Origin: Lachnospiraceae bacterium
GTDB taxonomy: Bacteria > Bacillota > Clostridia > Lachnospirales > Lachnospiraceae
Length of the DNA: 64,000 bases
Assembly (NCBI GenBank): GCA_029063085.1
Contig: JAIDOW010000054.1
Coordinates: forward strand, 1 to 64,000
Reading direction: 5' to 3'
The notes below the pieces were generated by a model. It searched no databases, had not been told where the DNA came from, and was given only the letters and a program-made list of their open reading frames with translations. Of this stretch, positions 9,279 through 17,152 are shown piece by piece. A program made the position numbers and the translations under genes. Each line of letters opens with the position of its first letter. The stretch's first letter is position 1.

Positions 9279-9288
9279 GGATGATGTT

Positions 9289-10431
9289 ATGTTAACTAAA
9301 GACAGAAAAAATACTTGTAATATTATGGCAGCTATTGGAATAATATGGATTATGGCAGGTTTATTTTCTTTTAACAGTTATGCAAAAAGCACATTCTCGA
9401 AAATAAAGCCGGAAGGTGTTATGTCAACTGCTATCAAAACGGAGATAGTGGTATCATGGGAACCGGTAAAGGGTGCGGATGGTTATCAGATTTATGAGGC
9501 AAAAAAAGAGGATAGCAGGGAAGAAATGCTGTATGAGGTGGCAGCAGAGACCTCCAAATGCCGGCTTGTAAGAACGGGAATGGATCCGGGAGAAGTCTAT
9601 TTTTATTATGTACGTGCGTATCAAATCACTAAGAAGGGGGATAAAAAATATAGTGCCCCAAGCTCAAAGGTGTCTACGTCAGTACCTGTAAAAGGCACTT
9701 CCACGATAAAGAATCTGCTCCAGACGGCACTTGCACCTGTCGGCTCCACTATGTATGTGTGGGGAGGCGGCTGGAATAAAGCAGACACCGGTGCAGGCAC
9801 AGATGCAAAGAGGATTGGTTTAAGTCCGGTCTGGCGAAGTTTTGCAAAAAATAAAAAAGCTTCCTATAATTATAAGAACTATCGTTACCAGATTCACAAC
9901 GGATTGGATTGTTCCGGTTATGTGGGATGGTGTGTATATAATGTTTTGAATACAAAACCCAATAAGAAAGGGTATGTATACAGTGCATCTAAACAGGCAA
10001 AGAGGTTTTCCGAACTCGGTTTTGGCAGCTATTGTACTGCGGGGAAAATAAGGGATTACAGGGCAGGAGACGTTATGAGTTCTACCTGTAAATGCTGTGG
10101 TCATGTATGGATTGTAGTAGGGCAGTGTAAGGATGGAAGTGTGGTGCTGTTACATTCGTCACCGGCTGGTGTACAGCTTTGCGGTACAACAACACTTTCA
10201 GGAAAGAAAAACAGTAAGGCATATAAGCTGGCAAAAAAATATATGAAAAAATATTACAAAACGTGGTATAGCAGATATCCGAATGTAAGCCGTGGAAAAA
10301 CTTATCTTTCACATTATGCACAGATGAGATGGCGGACATCAGGGGAGGGTGTCAGGTTATCAGACCCTGATGGTTACCAGAATATAAGTGCGGAAGATGT
10401 GCTGGCAGATTTATTCTCACAAAGGCAATAA
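9289..10431 (+). CDS. Secreted NlpC/P60-like peptidase with fibronectin type III domain
   Basis: The N terminus has a signal-peptide-like hydrophobic stretch ending near NSYA-K. A fibronectin type III-like domain follows (VSWEPVKGADGYQIYEA...YYVRAYQ). The C-terminal part resembles an NlpC/P60 or CHAP-type cysteine hydrolase: GLDCSGYVGW with the likely catalytic Cys at about residue 208 and CCGHVWIVVG with the likely His at about 272. Such enzymes usually cut cell-wall peptides. The start at 9289 has AAGGA 7 bases upstream; ATG 9271, overlapping the S1 gene by 8 bases, is also possible. The region between the signal peptide and the Cys contains an unusual Lys/Tyr-rich stretch (KKASYNYKNYRYQ). 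Confidence 0.75.
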   Translation: MLTKDRKNTCNIMAAIGIIWIMAGLFSFNSYAKSTFSKIKPEGVMSTAIKTEIVVSWEPVKGADGYQIYEAKKEDSREEMLYEVAAETSKCRLVRTGMDPGEVYFYYVRAYQITKKGDKKYSAPSSKVSTSVPVKGTSTIKNLLQTALAPVGSTMYVWGGGWNKADTGAGTDAKRIGLSPVWRSFAKNKKASYNYKNYRYQIHNGLDCSGYVGWCVYNVLNTKPNKKGYVYSASKQAKRFSELGFGSYCTAGKIRDYRAGDVMSSTCKCCGHVWIVVGQCKDGSVVLLHSSPAGVQLCGTTTLSGKKNSKAYKLAKKYMKKYYKTWYSRYPNVSRGKTYLSHYAQMRWRTSGEGVRLSDPDGYQNISAEDVLADLFSQRQ

Positions 10432-10481
10432 AACAGGAAACCATGTTTGCAAGGATATTTGAATTGTGGTGAAAACAGCTC

Positions 10482-10529
10482 AGTCTGGAATGATGGCATG
10501 AAGCATCAGGATGCTTTGGACAGACTGCC
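10482..10529 (+). other. Imperfect hairpin after the peptidase gene
   Basis: CAGTCTG and CAGACTG enclose an inner perfect pair AAGCATC/GATGCTT. There is no T-run, so this is not a textbook terminator. It may end transcription of the peptidase gene or be part of a longer structured region that continues into the next hairpin. Confidence 0.4.
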
Positions 10530-10554
10530 GGTTATAGTGTCAGAATGACAATAC

Positions 10555-10590
10555 ACCCCATACTTTATTATAATAGATAAAGTATGGGGT
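10555..10590 (+). promoter_or_regulatory. Stable hairpin occluding the ribosome binding region of the S8 gene
   Basis: ACCCCATACTTTA (10555-10567) and TAAAGTATGGGGT (10578-10590) form a perfect 13-bp stem with a 10-base AT loop. The only G-rich sequence in front of ATG 10597 is the GGGG in the right arm. If the hairpin forms in the mRNA it would block initiation; alternatively it is the terminator of the upstream gene. Confidence 0.5.
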
Positions 10591-10596
10591 TGTTCT

Positions 10597-12438
10597 ATGA
10601 CAGATAGTAAGATTAGTCCGGAATTGAATATGGCAATCAGTATTTCCGAAGAGGAACGGGAAAAAAGTCTTGATCTGGATGTAGGTTACAGTGAATTATT
10701 TGATGAATGGGAATTGATTATCCGTTATACGGGAAGCCTTGATGCAATACGGGATGAATTGGACATTTCAATCGAAGAACTGCTGGGAGGTTATGCCGTA
10801 ATTAGGATTCCGCAGTATCAGATAGCAAGGCTTTCGGATTTTCCGCAGATAGATTATATAGAAAAGCCCAAATCGCTTTTGCTGGAAGCGATGGAAGGGA
10901 TCGGTTCTTCCTGTGTCAGCAGGGTAAGGCTGCCTAATTATAATCTGACCGGAGAGGGGACTTTGGTGGCATGTCTGGATTCCGGTGTAGATTTTTATCA
11001 CAAGGATTTTAGGAATGCAGACGGCACTACCAGAATCGTAACCATGTGGGATCAGACGACACCTGGAAATCCGCCGGAGGGTTTTAACACAGGCAGTGTG
11101 TATAATGCAGAGGATATTAATGCGGCTATCCGTGCGGAAGAAGGGGAGCTGCTTATAGAAACAGAAGCAGCCTCAGAAGAGGATGAAAGCTTAATGGAAG
11201 CAGAGCCTGTCGAAAACAGACAGGAAGTACAAAGAAGGCTGAAAGGAAGGGATATTGTTCCGGAATTTGACGGAACCGGACATGGTACAGCGGTTCTTGG
11301 AATTATGGCCGGAAACGGCTTATCCTCTAATGAGGGGATTGTGGGCATGGCACCAAAAGCAGAAATCATTGTTGTAAAGCTTGGAAATCCGGACGGAAGG
11401 GGATTTCCGAGAACAACTCAGCTGATGTTGGCCATTGACTTTGCGGTAAAATATGCCATGGGCACCGGAAAGCCACTGGCTATAAATATTAGTTTTGGTA
11501 ATAATTACGGTGCCCATAATGGGGATTCTATTTTAGAGAGATATATAGATACTGTCTCCAATCTTTACAGGATATCTATTGTTGCCGGCACAGGAAATGA
11601 TGGACGCACCGCAAGACATGCATCGGGGAACTTATCAGGAGGACAGAGAGAAACAGTAGAAATTTATGTAGGGGATTATATGCAATCATTTAACCTGCAA
11701 ATTTGGAAGCACTATTTGGATTTGTTTGATATTACCATAGAATCGCCTACAAATCGCAGAATTGGACCGCTTTCCAGTTATTCAAAGGTACAAAACTATG
11801 TTTTACCGGAAGATATGGTTTCCATTTATTACAGTGAACCAACACCGTACAATCCTGAACAGGAAATTTATATCGCATGGATTCCGAGAGGGGATTATGT
11901 GACATCGGGAATCTGGAAGATTCATCTGGAGCCTCGGCGCATTGTGGGAGGAGATTACAATATGTGGCTTCCGGTAGCGGGAAGCACATCATCTGAAGTA
12001 ACCTTTGTGAGGCCGACAATTTTTAATACTCTCGTAGTGCCTTCTACTGCAAGATATGTGATTTCAGTGGCCGCCTATGATTCCAGAAATGATACGTTTG
12101 CGGCATTCTCGGGAAGAGGTCTTGATTTGGAATACGCTCTTCCGCCGGCTGTCGGAAAGCCAGATCTTGCTGCTCCGGGAGTTTCCATTAACACTTGTAA
12201 AGCAGGGGGAGGATATGGTGAATTTTCAGGGACTTCCTTTGCGGCGCCGTTTGTTACGGGAGCGGCAGCGCTGCTTATGCAGTATGGGATTGTAGATGGA
12301 AGGGACCCGTATTTATATGGAGAAAAAATCAGGGTAAGCCTGATAAAAGGAGCAAGAAAACTGCCGTTTCAGCAGACACAGCCAAGTCCTTTGGTAGGAT
12401 GGGGAGCGCTGTGTGTGGCAGACAGCCTGCCAGAGTGA
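10597..12438 (+). CDS. S8 family serine peptidase, Csp-like
   Basis: A 613-residue subtilisin-type protein with an intact triad: Asp128 in VACLDSGVDF, His229 in FDGTGHGTAV and Ser547 in SGTSFAAPFVTGA. An N-terminal prodomain-like segment (about 1-110) precedes it, and a jellyroll-like insert lies between His and Ser. There is no signal peptide. The arrangement is that of the Csp proteins that process spore cortex hydrolases, and of the many Csp-like paralogues in Lachnospiraceae. Whether this one acts in germination cannot be told from here. An acidic low-complexity insert (EEGELLIETEAASEEDE) lies between Asp and His. The start is preceded by a hairpin (see 10555-10590). Confidence 0.85.
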   Translation: MTDSKISPELNMAISISEEEREKSLDLDVGYSELFDEWELIIRYTGSLDAIRDELDISIEELLGGYAVIRIPQYQIARLSDFPQIDYIEKPKSLLLEAMEGIGSSCVSRVRLPNYNLTGEGTLVACLDSGVDFYHKDFRNADGTTRIVTMWDQTTPGNPPEGFNTGSVYNAEDINAAIRAEEGELLIETEAASEEDESLMEAEPVENRQEVQRRLKGRDIVPEFDGTGHGTAVLGIMAGNGLSSNEGIVGMAPKAEIIVVKLGNPDGRGFPRTTQLMLAIDFAVKYAMGTGKPLAINISFGNNYGAHNGDSILERYIDTVSNLYRISIVAGTGNDGRTARHASGNLSGGQRETVEIYVGDYMQSFNLQIWKHYLDLFDITIESPTNRRIGPLSSYSKVQNYVLPEDMVSIYYSEPTPYNPEQEIYIAWIPRGDYVTSGIWKIHLEPRRIVGGDYNMWLPVAGSTSSEVTFVRPTIFNTLVVPSTARYVISVAAYDSRNDTFAAFSGRGLDLEYALPPAVGKPDLAAPGVSINTCKAGGGYGEFSGTSFAAPFVTGAAALLMQYGIVDGRDPYLYGEKIRVSLIKGARKLPFQQTQPSPLVGWGALCVADSLPE

Positions 12439-12445
12439 TTTTTTC

Positions 12446-12474
12446 TTGACAATATGTGGGAAGTGTGTTAGATT
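12446..12474 (+). promoter_or_regulatory. Promoter of the PTS unit
   Basis: TTGACA (12446-12451) and TAGATT (12469-12474) are separated by 17 bases. Transcription would begin just before the antiterminator target. Confidence 0.75.
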
Positions 12475-12488
12475 AACTTTAATGATAT

Positions 12489-12573
12489 GGTATGTTACTT
12501 ATTTATGAAGAGATAAGGCATTAACTGTACATGAATATTTGAGGATATTTATGTGTGTTGATGCCTTTTTTTA
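12489..12573 (+). promoter_or_regulatory. RAT antiterminator target overlapping a leader terminator
   Basis: The segment 12489-12522 (GTATGTTACTTAT...GAGATAAGGCA) matches the ribonucleic antiterminator layout known for BglG-family regulators (TGTTACT ... AGGCA). Its 3' part is also the left arm of a long hairpin, AAGGCATTAA (12515-12524) pairing with TTGATGCCTT (12558-12567), with more pairing inside and a run of seven T at 12565-12571. RNA binding by the antiterminator should keep the RAT folded and prevent the terminator from forming, allowing read-through into the PTS gene. The regulator gene is downstream at 14935. Confidence 0.85.
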
Positions 12574-12675
12574 TTAGAATTAAGACATACCCTTTTTTAT
12601 CTTTTAAAGGTTCGTTCGAATAACACATGATATCCCGGTATAAAATAAAAATATAAAGAAAAGGAGATGAAGGAA

Positions 12676-14829
12676 ATGAAAGACAAGATTTTTGGTGTAC
12701 TTCAAAGAGTTGGAAGATCATTTATGCTTCCAATTGCTATCCTTCCGGTAGCAGGACTTCTACTGGGATTTGGAGGGTCTTTTACAAATGAGACCATGCT
12801 TGCAACTTATGGACTGACAGATATTATGGGACCGGGAACGATATTAAATGCTATTTTCCTCGTTATGAGTGATGCCGGCAATATCGTATTTGCGAACCTG
12901 CCGATTATTTTTGCAATGGGCGTTGCCATCGGCATGGCAAAGAAAGAAAAAGAGGTAGCAGCACTGGCTGCCGCTATCGCATTTTTTATTATGCATGCAT
13001 CGATTGGTGCCATGATCAACATCAATGGTGGAGCAGAACAGATGTTAAATGGTGCTACGGCTTCCGTATGTGGGATTACCTCCCTGCAAATGGGTGTGTT
13101 TGGAGGTATTATTGTGGGGCTTGGAGTAGCAGCGCTGCACAATAAGTTTTACAAGATTGAACTGCCCCAGGTATTATCATTCTTTGGAGGCACCAGATTT
13201 GTTCCGATTATTTCGTCACTTGTATATGTAGTTGTCGGTATTGTGATGTTCTTTATCTGGCCGGTAATCCAGAATGGTATTTATGCAGTAGGTGATGTAG
13301 TGTTAAATTCAGGATATGCGGGAACCTGGATTTATGGACTGATGGAACGACTGCTGATTCCGTTTGGTCTTCATCATGTATTCTATCTTCCTTTCTGGCA
13401 GACGGGCGTAGGAGGTACATTAGAGGTTGGAGGACAGTTGATCGAGGGAGCACAGAATATTTTCTTTGCACAGCTGGCAGATCCGACAGTAGAAAAATTT
13501 GCAGTATCTGCAACAAGATTTATGTCAGGAAAGTTCCCGTTAATGATCTTTGGTCTTCCGGGTGCGGCACTTGCAATGTATAAGACTGCAAAACCAGAGA
13601 AGAAAAAAGAAGTGGGAGGTCTGTTATTATCTGCTGCTTTGACTTCCATGCTGACAGGTATTACGGAGCCGCTTGAGTTTACATTTTTATTTGTGGCACC
13701 ACTGTTATATGGAATTCACTGTGTATTCGCCGGACTTGCATATATGTTTATGCATGTCTTTGAGGTGGCAGTCGGAATGACTTTCTCTGGTGGCTTGATT
13801 GATATGTTTTTGTTTGGTATACTGCAAGGGAATGCAAAAACAAACTGGATTTGGATTGTCATTGTAGGAATCTTTTATTTCATTGTTTACTACCTGCTAT
13901 TCAGCTTTTTGATCAAGAAACTGAATCTGAAAACACCGGGTCGTGGAGAAGAGGATGAAGAGGTAAAATTATACCGGAGAAGCGATGTGGATGCAAAGAA
14001 AAACGGAGCAGTGGCAGAGGAAGGAGCCGTTAGCGGAGAAGATGCTTTATCAAAGTCTATCTGCCAGGGACTTGGAGGTAAAAAGAATATTTCCGATGTG
14101 GACTGTTGTGCTACAAGGCTTCGCTGTACCGTTTATAAAACGGAGCTGGTAAATGATGCAACATTGAAGGCGACAGGTGCGTCAGGAGTTGTACACAAAG
14201 GAAATGGTGTCCAGATCATTTATGGTCCTCGTGTGACGGTTGTGAAATCCAATTTGGAAGACTATTTGGAGACTGCCCCGGATGAAGAGTATATTGCTGA
14301 TGTGGTTGAGAGTGAGAAGACAGAAAACGATGGGAAAAAAGAACAGACAGCCGGTGGCGAAGTCGAAAAAACAGTGATTATTTCCAGTCCGATTACCGGT
14401 AAGGCAGGAGAACTTGCTTCTACGCCGGATGAGGTATTTTCAAATAAAATGTTAGGTGACGGTGCAGTCGTAACGCCAGAAGAGGAGTTTGTAAGGGCAC
14501 CGGAAGACGGAGAAGTGGCTTTTGTATTTGATACCAAGCATGCAGTGGGATTTTTGACAGATACAGGTATCAGTCTTTTAATTCATGTAGGAATTGATAC
14601 GGTCAAATTAGAGGGACAGGGATTTGAAACGCTGGTAGAAACAGGTCAGAAAGTGAAAAAAGGTGACCCGCTGTTAAAGCTGGATTTGGATTATCTGAAG
14701 GCAAACGCACCTTCTATCATATCACCGGTAATCTGTTCCGAGATGGAGGATAATCAGAAAGTCCGTCTGTTAAAGCAGGGGGATATCAAAGCTGGTGATG
14801 AATTGTTTGCAGTAGATTTTTATAAGTAG
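12676..14829 (+). CDS. ptsG: PTS glucose-type transporter, EIICBA
   Basis: A 717-residue fused permease. The EIIC membrane domain fills residues 1-430 (GRSFMLPIAILPVAGLLLGF, GITEPLEF), EIIB about 455-535 with its phosphocysteine in DVDCCATRLRCTV, and EIIA about 560-715 with the phosphohistidine in SLLIHVGIDTVKLEGQGF. It takes up and phosphorylates a hexose, most likely glucose; N-acetylglucosamine cannot be fully excluded. ATG 12676 lies 9 bases after AAGGAG; ATG 12667 is too close to it. Expression depends on the leader antiterminator system upstream. Confidence 0.9.
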   Translation: MKDKIFGVLQRVGRSFMLPIAILPVAGLLLGFGGSFTNETMLATYGLTDIMGPGTILNAIFLVMSDAGNIVFANLPIIFAMGVAIGMAKKEKEVAALAAAIAFFIMHASIGAMININGGAEQMLNGATASVCGITSLQMGVFGGIIVGLGVAALHNKFYKIELPQVLSFFGGTRFVPIISSLVYVVVGIVMFFIWPVIQNGIYAVGDVVLNSGYAGTWIYGLMERLLIPFGLHHVFYLPFWQTGVGGTLEVGGQLIEGAQNIFFAQLADPTVEKFAVSATRFMSGKFPLMIFGLPGAALAMYKTAKPEKKKEVGGLLLSAALTSMLTGITEPLEFTFLFVAPLLYGIHCVFAGLAYMFMHVFEVAVGMTFSGGLIDMFLFGILQGNAKTNWIWIVIVGIFYFIVYYLLFSFLIKKLNLKTPGRGEEDEEVKLYRRSDVDAKKNGAVAEEGAVSGEDALSKSICQGLGGKKNISDVDCCATRLRCTVYKTELVNDATLKATGASGVVHKGNGVQIIYGPRVTVVKSNLEDYLETAPDEEYIADVVESEKTENDGKKEQTAGGEVEKTVIISSPITGKAGELASTPDEVFSNKMLGDGAVVTPEEEFVRAPEDGEVAFVFDTKHAVGFLTDTGISLLIHVGIDTVKLEGQGFETLVETGQKVKKGDPLLKLDLDYLKANAPSIISPVICSEMEDNQKVRLLKQGDIKAGDELFAVDFYK

Positions 14830-14934
14830 GAAGAAGTGTCAGGATAGTTTTGGCAGATTCCGGGAATTCTGCCAGAAATATCCGGCTGAAAAATTCCGTC
14901 ATATCATAGAATAGGGGAAAATGAGGGGATAAGG

Positions 14935-15774
14935 ATGTATCGGATTGAGAAAGTGCTGAATCATAATACGGTGATAGCGATTTTTACGGAAAATAATCAG
15001 GAATATCTGATTATGGGAAAAGGTATCGGTTTTGGCAGGAAAGTGAATGAGCGGATAGAAGCCAGACCAGAAGATACGATATATTCGTTACAGGAGTCCA
15101 CGGAAAGAGGGGATACCCGTACGCTTGCCAAGTCCATATCACCGGTCTGTCTGGAAATAGCGGATGAAGTGTTAAAAAATGCTGAGAAAACCTTTGGAAA
15201 GATTGACCGGCGTATGCTGTTTCCGATGGCAGACCATATTGAATATGCGGTGAAACGGATCAGAAATCATGAGCAGATCAGCAATCCGCTGACAGAAGAT
15301 ATCCGTGTTTTGTTTCATGCAGAATATAAGACAGCACAATGTATTGAAGGTATATTAAAAGAAAGACTGGATATTCAGATTGATGATGATGAAATCGGTT
15401 ATATTGCACTTCATATTCATTCTGCCATTGATGATGAGAGAGTATCCCAGGCTATGCAGATGGCACAGGCAGTTAGGAAATGTGTGTCTATGGTAGAAAA
15501 AGAAATAGGAAAGCCTATTGATATTTTATCCTTATCCTATAACCGTTTGATGAATCATATTCGTTATATGGTGGCACGAGCCCTGAAAGGTGAACAGCTT
15601 AAAGTAAGCATGAATGATTATATGGAATTAAAGTTTCCCCAATCTTTTCAGATTGCCCAGACGGTCTGTGATCTGGTCAGCCATGATTTGCGGTGTCCGT
15701 TAAGTGAAGAGGAAATCGGATATCTGGCAATGCATATAGAAAGGGTGACCAGTGCAGAAACGGAAGATGATTGA
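14935..15774 (+). CDS. BglG/GlcT-family transcription antiterminator
   Basis: The 279-residue protein has an N-terminal CAT RNA-binding domain (residues 1-55: KVLNHNTVIA, GKGIGFGRK) and two PTS regulatory domains (about 70-170 and 175-279) with conserved His in ADHIEYAVKRIRNH, YIALHIHSA, NRLMNHIRY and YLAMHIERV. PTS proteins phosphorylate these to switch RNA binding on or off. It sits 105 bases after the PTS gene, with a hairpin TGGCAGA/TCTGCCA (about 14852-14875) between them. Its natural target is the RAT at 12489. Confidence 0.9.
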   Translation: MYRIEKVLNHNTVIAIFTENNQEYLIMGKGIGFGRKVNERIEARPEDTIYSLQESTERGDTRTLAKSISPVCLEIADEVLKNAEKTFGKIDRRMLFPMADHIEYAVKRIRNHEQISNPLTEDIRVLFHAEYKTAQCIEGILKERLDIQIDDDEIGYIALHIHSAIDDERVSQAMQMAQAVRKCVSMVEKEIGKPIDILSLSYNRLMNHIRYMVARALKGEQLKVSMNDYMELKFPQSFQIAQTVCDLVSHDLRCPLSEEEIGYLAMHIERVTSAETEDD

Positions 15775-15801
15775 TAAAAGATTCATACTTTAAAATGTGG
15801 A

Positions 15802-15830
15802 TTGACTTTTATCATATTTTGTGATATTTT
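15802..15830 (+). promoter_or_regulatory. Promoter of the riboswitch-antiporter unit
   Basis: TTGACT (15802-15807) and TATTTT (15825-15830) are 17 bases apart, directly upstream of the riboswitch. Confidence 0.65.
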
Positions 15831-15970
15831 GGCTGTAGTATTAGGGAGTAGTTCACATTCATAGGGAATGTTATGCATAACGTCATCACGCTGGGAAGGC
15901 CGGGATGCATACTGAGATAAGAACGAGACTTTTACTGTGTATTTTTTACGCAGTAAAGGTCTCGTTTTTT
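15831..15970 (+). promoter_or_regulatory. Probable yybP-ykoY (Mn2+) riboswitch with terminator
   Basis: The leader contains the family-like loop AGGGAGTAG (about 15843-15851) near the 5' end and ATACTGAGATAAGAACGAGAC (about 15910-15929) near the 3' end, with stems between them, as in Firmicutes manganese riboswitches. The 3' part GAGACTTTTACTG (15925-15937) can instead pair with CAGTAAAGGTCTC (15951-15963), followed by GTTTTTT, giving a terminator. The two folds exclude each other, so ligand binding should switch transcription on. The downstream gene is a cation antiporter, as in known members. Confidence 0.75.
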
Positions 15971-16038
15971 ATGTTGTGTATAACCAAAAGATTTATCCCG
16001 CCAGAATATGAACTGCCCGGAAAAGGAGGATCTATATT

Positions 16039-16971
16039 ATGGAAATTTTATTACAGTTTTTATTTCTTGTCGTAGGTTTTGTTATGCTGGTAAAAGGTGC
16101 GGACTGGTTTGTGGATGGTGCGGCCGGTATTGCAGACAGATTCGGTATCCCGCAGCTGGTGATAGGGCTTACTATTGTTGCCATGGGAACCAGTGCCCCG
16201 GAAGCAGCAGTCAGCATTACTGCGGCATTGAAGGGGAATGCGGCGATTACGGTCGGTAATGTGGTGGGAAGTAATATTTTGAATATTCTGATTATACTTG
16301 GAGTGACATCGGTGATCGTAACAGTGGCGGTGGCAAAATCGACGATACGATATGAGATACCCTATATGCTGTTCATTACAATATTGTTAATGATATTCGG
16401 ATATACAGGAGGAAATATTTCCCTGATAGAAGGTGTCTGTTTGTGGATTGCATTTATCGGTTATCTTACCTATCTGTTTTTCATGGCAAAAAATAATAAA
16501 GAAGAGGCAGGGGAGGAGACCAGGAAAAGACCGGCCTGGCTGTTAACAGTATTGGTTGTGGTTGGACTGGTGCTGATTGTATGGGGCAGTGATGTGACAG
16601 TTGATGCGGCAAAAGCAATTGCTAATGCAGCAGGATTAAGTGAACGGTTTATTGGATTGACGATTGTGGCACTGGTTACTTCCCTGCCGGAATTGTTTAC
16701 TTCGGTATCTGCCGCAATAAAGGGAAAAGCAGATATTGCAATCGGAAATATCGTAGGCAGTAATGTTTTCAATATACTGTTCGTTGTGGGTACGACAGCA
16801 TTGATCACGCCAGTTGTATTTCTTCCCGGTTTTATTATTGATACGTTGATTGCAGCAGCAGCGGGTGTACTGCTCTGGCTGTGTGTGTTCAAGGACGGAA
16901 AATTAAAAAGTACCGGAGGAGTGGTCATGCTGCTGGGTTATGCCGCATATTTTGTGTATCTGATGATGTAA
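16039..16971 (+). CDS. CaCA-family cation antiporter (probable Mn2+/Ca2+ exporter)
   Basis: A 310-residue membrane protein with about ten helices and the two inverted alpha-repeats of the calcium/cation antiporter family: GTSAPEAAVSITAAL followed by VGNVVGSNILNI, and VTSLPELFTSVSAA followed by IGNIVGSNVFNI. The conserved Glu of the two PE motifs form the ion site. Family members exchange Ca2+ for Na+ or H+; the probable Mn2+ riboswitch upstream suggests this one removes excess manganese. AAAGGAGG lies 11 bases before ATG 16039. Confidence 0.9.
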   Translation: MEILLQFLFLVVGFVMLVKGADWFVDGAAGIADRFGIPQLVIGLTIVAMGTSAPEAAVSITAALKGNAAITVGNVVGSNILNILIILGVTSVIVTVAVAKSTIRYEIPYMLFITILLMIFGYTGGNISLIEGVCLWIAFIGYLTYLFFMAKNNKEEAGEETRKRPAWLLTVLVVVGLVLIVWGSDVTVDAAKAIANAAGLSERFIGLTIVALVTSLPELFTSVSAAIKGKADIAIGNIVGSNVFNILFVVGTTALITPVVFLPGFIIDTLIAAAAGVLLWLCVFKDGKLKSTGGVVMLLGYAAYFVYLMM

Positions 16972-17085
16972 TCAGGTGAATTTTTATTCTTGCTGGCAAC
17001 GAACTAAGAAGGTATGTCTGTACTGATATCTGGAAACTGCCGTGAAAGATACCAAGTGCAGGTAGTGTAAAGCCTTATCTGGGAC

Positions 17086-17114
17086 TTGACAAAGTACAGG
17101 AAATAAGTTAGCTT
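17086..17114 (+). promoter_or_regulatory. Promoter of the TrpB-like gene
   Basis: TTGACA (17086-17091) and TAGCTT (17109-17114) are separated by 17 bases. No T-box or other leader element is visible between it and ATG 17153. Confidence 0.6.
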
Positions 17115-17152
17115 ATCGTTATATGTTTATTAATGAAAGGATAGGGTAGAGT

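Noticed and set aside
16470..16928. 152-codon minus-strand frame opposite the CaCA antiporter
   Set aside because: The alpha-repeat motifs fix the plus frame as the gene.
16972..17152. Possible T-box or other riboswitch before the TrpB-like gene
   Set aside because: I looked for the AGGGTGG...CCGCG T-box core and a terminator and found neither; only a promoter is visible.
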